Below are positions 14,353-16,526 of a stretch of DNA of 16,526 nucleotides, one piece after another. The stretch lies in contig NZ_GG700754.1 of NCBI RefSeq assembly GCF_000160855.1, forward strand, positions 65,825 to 82,350, written 5' to 3'. The number at the start of each line of letters is the position of its first letter. The stretch's first letter is position 1. Source of the DNA: Lactobacillus helveticus DSM 20075 = CGMCC 1.1877 (GTDB lineage: Bacteria > Bacillota > Bacilli > Lactobacillales > Lactobacillaceae). Position numbers and translations under genes: made by a program. The notes beneath the pieces are model-generated. The model made no database searches. It saw only the letters and a program-made list of their open reading frames with translations, and had not been told where the DNA came from.

Positions 14353-15681
14353 ATGAGTAAAAAAGAGAATTTTAGAAATCCGGATGCGATTTTAGACGTC
14401 TACGAAAAACCGGAGTTTGGTCAGGGCGTGCTCTTGTCCCTGCAGCACATGTTTGCCATGTTCGGTTCAACTGTATTAGTACCAATTTTGATTGGGATCA
14501 ATCCAAGTATCGCCTTGCTTTCTTCAGGGATTGGTACTTTAGTCCACATGATCTTGACTCACTTTAAGATTCCAGCATACTTAGGTTCAAGTTTTGCCTT
14601 CGTTGCTACTATGCAAGCCTTGATGAAGGCTGACGGTTATCCTGCCGTTGCTCAAGGTGCGATTGCTTCTGGTTTAGTTTATGTAATCGTTGCTTTGATC
14701 ATTGCTAAAGTTGGTTCTGGCTGGGTTAACAAGGTCTTGCCACCAATTGTCGTTGGTCCAATTATCATTGTTATCGGTTTGTCACTTGCAACTACTGCCG
14801 CAAACGATGCGATGATGAACAACCAAAAGTATGATTTAACTTACTTCGGTGTTGCCATTTTCACATTGGTGATGACCTTGGTCTTCCAAATGTGCTTCAA
14901 AGGCTTCACTAGTTTAGTTTCAATCATGCTCGGTATCATCTGTGGTTATGTTTTAGCCTGCTTCTTAGGCATTGTCGACTTATCAGGAGTTGAAAAAGCT
15001 GCTTGGTTCTCTATTCCTTCACTTGATGTGATGGGTATTAGCTACCACTTTAAATGGTATCCAGCTGCAATTTTAGCCATGGCACCGATTGCCTTCGTTA
15101 CGATGACGGAACACATGGGACACATTATGGTGCTTAATTCATTGACTAAGCGTAACTTCTTTAAGAATCCTGGTTTGCACAGAACCATGATGGGTGACGG
15201 TATTTCCACAATTATTGCCGGTTTCATCGGTGGTCCTCCTACCACTTCTTACGGTGAAAATATCGGTGTGTTAGCCATGACTAAGGTTCACTCAGTTTGG
15301 GTCCTTGCTGGTGCCGCAGTTTGTGCCATCATCTTCAGTTTTGTTGGTAAGCTTGCTGCCTTGATTGAATCAATTCCAATGCCAGTAATCGGGGGAATTT
15401 CGTTCTTGCTCTTTGGTACAATTGCTTCTAACGGTTTGAAGATCTTGGTAGACGACAATGTTGACTTTGGTGAAAAGCGCAACATGTTGATTGCCTCAGT
15501 TATCTTGGTTATCGGTATTGGTGGTGCTTACCTCCAACTCGGCAACTTCCAATTAACTTCAGTTGCTCTTTCAACTATCATCGGTATAATCTTGAACTGG
15601 GTTCTTCCTAAGAAGGCTGCTAGTGAAAAGGCACTTGAAGAAAAGAATAAGCAAAAACAAGACGGTAAGATTTATCAGTAA
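14353..15681 (+). CDS. uraA: Uracil permease, NCS2 (UraA/PyrP) family
   Basis: A 442-residue NCS2 nucleobase/proton symporter with about 14 membrane segments. The family start is QHMFAMFGSTVLVP (31-44). Two acidic residues match the uracil-contacting pair of E. coli UraA: Glu253 in MTEHMGH and Glu302 in TTSYGENIG. Their spacing of 49 residues equals that of Glu241 and Glu290 in UraA. The C-terminus is a short charged tail. The ribosome binding site AGGAG overlaps the pyrR stop; an ATG at 14349 gives only a three-codon frame, so 14353 is the start. Regulated with pyrR by the PyrR attenuator. Confidence 0.95.
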   Translation: MSKKENFRNPDAILDVYEKPEFGQGVLLSLQHMFAMFGSTVLVPILIGINPSIALLSSGIGTLVHMILTHFKIPAYLGSSFAFVATMQALMKADGYPAVAQGAIASGLVYVIVALIIAKVGSGWVNKVLPPIVVGPIIIVIGLSLATTAANDAMMNNQKYDLTYFGVAIFTLVMTLVFQMCFKGFTSLVSIMLGIICGYVLACFLGIVDLSGVEKAAWFSIPSLDVMGISYHFKWYPAAILAMAPIAFVTMTEHMGHIMVLNSLTKRNFFKNPGLHRTMMGDGISTIIAGFIGGPPTTSYGENIGVLAMTKVHSVWVLAGAAVCAIIFSFVGKLAALIESIPMPVIGGISFLLFGTIASNGLKILVDDNVDFGEKRNMLIASVILVIGIGGAYLQLGNFQLTSVALSTIIGIILNWVLPKKAASEKALEEKNKQKQDGKIYQ

Positions 15682-15700
15682 TTTGAAATAATACTAAACA

Positions 15701-15746
15701 AAAAGCAGTTATCTATCATGATGATAATTAACTGCTTTTCTTTTTT
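15701..15746. terminator. Bidirectional intrinsic terminator
   Basis: Arms AAAAGCAGTTA (15701-15711) and TAACTGCTTTT (15729-15739) are perfect, and an inner TATCA/TGATA stem caps the hairpin. T-runs follow on the plus strand (uracil permease end) and an A-run precedes it for the minus-strand gene. Confidence 0.9.
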
Positions 15747-16526
15747 ATCTAAAGCTTTCTGCGATCTCTGGATCCATCTCATCCTCTAAAACGCTGTGCC
15801 CTTGATCCAGTATCTTAATCTTGCCCATATCTTCAGCATCAAGCTTAAAGTCAAAGACATTGAAGTTTTCTGCTAGTCTCTTTTTATGAACAGATTTTGG
15901 AATCACGACATAATTTCTTTGCAAGAACCATCTAATCATCACTTGGGCTGTAGTCTTGCCATGCTTATTTGCAATTTCTGCTAAAACAGGATTGGTAAAA
16001 ATATGGTCAGCCCTTCCGCAAATGGCGCCCAAGCTTCAGGTTGTACGGCTTCTTTTTCCATATACGTCTGCGATTTCCACTCTTGGTTCCAGACATTGGT
16101 TTCAATTTGATTTACCGCTGGTTTCACATCATTAAAGGTGATTAAATCAGCTAGACGTTCGTTCCAAAAGCTGCTGACGCATGCGGCCTTCTTTGTATAA
16201 ACGCTCCATTGCACGCCAAGTGCCATAATAATCGTTATATGGCTTATGAATCAGATATAGATCAAGATAATCGAGCTGCAATTTTTTGATTGTCTCGTCA
16301 AAGGCCTTGAGCGTTGCATCGTAGCCGTAATCATCGACCCAGATTTTAGAAGTGACGAAAATATCCTCTCGAGGAATGTTGCTGTGTCTAATTGCATCCC
16401 CCACAGCTTGTTCATTGCCGTACACTTGCGCGGTATCGACTAGACGATAGCCTACTTCAAGTCCATCTTCTACGACTTGTTGTGTTTGAACTAGGTCATT
16501 AATTTGATGAACTACCCCGGCACTTC
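15745..16526 (-). pseudogene. Aldo/keto reductase gene with two frameshifts, cut by the window edge
   Basis: Three overlapping minus-strand frames join into one aldo/keto reductase. The first frame (16526 to about 16180) runs from the edge through INDLVQTQQVVEDGLEVGYR, LVDTAQVYGNE (catalytic Asp and Tyr), TSKIWV (Lys) and LYLIHKP (His). The second (about 16175 to 16012) starts SSFWNERLADLITFN and ends EAWAPFAEG. The third (about 16010 to the TAA at 15745) covers DHIFTNPVLAEIA to the C-terminus EIAESFR. The first break, inside the expected EGRMRAIGVSSFW, fits loss of about 11 bases near 16173-16181. The second fits loss of one base near 16009-16013. The four catalytic residues all survive in the first fragment. 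The intact protein would be an NADPH-dependent reductase of the 2,5-diketogluconate reductase type. The N-terminal few residues lie outside the window. Confidence 0.88.

Noticed and set aside
1..16526. Defence island, phage, CRISPR or secretion system
   Set aside because: Every long frame falls into a housekeeping, transport or salvage family, and no arrays, integrases, transposases or toxin-antitoxin pairs were seen.

Overview
The window looks like an ordinary chromosomal segment of a low-GC Gram-positive bacterium, most likely a Lactobacillus of the helveticus/acidophilus/crispatus group. The evidence is AT-rich sequence, strong AGGAG-type ribosome binding sites, a lipobox lipoprotein, a PyrR attenuator, a TPP riboswitch on a stand-alone YkoE (a protein that borrows a shared ECF module), and several decayed genes. 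Species is an inference from gene style, not a database match. I see no rRNA, tRNA, phage, insertion sequence or CRISPR array.

Left part (1-5312), all minus strand. At the edge lies the dead 5' part of an MFS transporter gene (amber codon plus early stop) behind a near-consensus cre box. Next comes ykoE under a TPP riboswitch whose downstream hairpin hides the ribosome binding site. Then there is a three-gene operon: MarR-type regulator, LmrC-like ABC half-exporter, LmrD-like ABC half-exporter. It is driven by a promoter buried in a 43-bp near-perfect palindrome. The two exporter halves show the paired site degeneration of heterodimeric multidrug exporters, and the first half carries an exact 24-bp tandem duplication beside its A-loop.

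Middle part (5313-12049). An orphan amino-acid-binding lipoprotein is divergent from the exporter operon. It converges, across a bidirectional terminator, on a class I glutamine amidotransferase. That enzyme follows an unrecognised helix-turn-helix-like gene interrupted by an in-frame TAG. Then come an ABC-F ATPase in which only one of the two ATP sites looks intact, an M42 aminopeptidase, and a divergent 12-TM DHA1 drug-efflux transporter.

Right part (12050-16526). A 14-TM DHA2 drug transporter (minus) is divergent from the pyrimidine-salvage pair pyrR-uracil permease (plus), which sits behind a PyrR-responsive attenuator. At the edge is an aldo/keto reductase gene killed by two frameshifts.

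Functional themes are drug export (ABC heterodimer, DHA1, DHA2, possibly ABC-F), nutrient uptake (thiamine-type substrate, amino acid, uracil) and peptide/amide metabolism. Four convergent or unidirectional gene ends have clear intrinsic terminators that partition the units. I found no convincing undescribed multi-gene system; the most interesting items are the asymmetric ABC-F, the duplication in the exporter, the long MarR-region palindrome and the amber-interrupted HTH-like gene.
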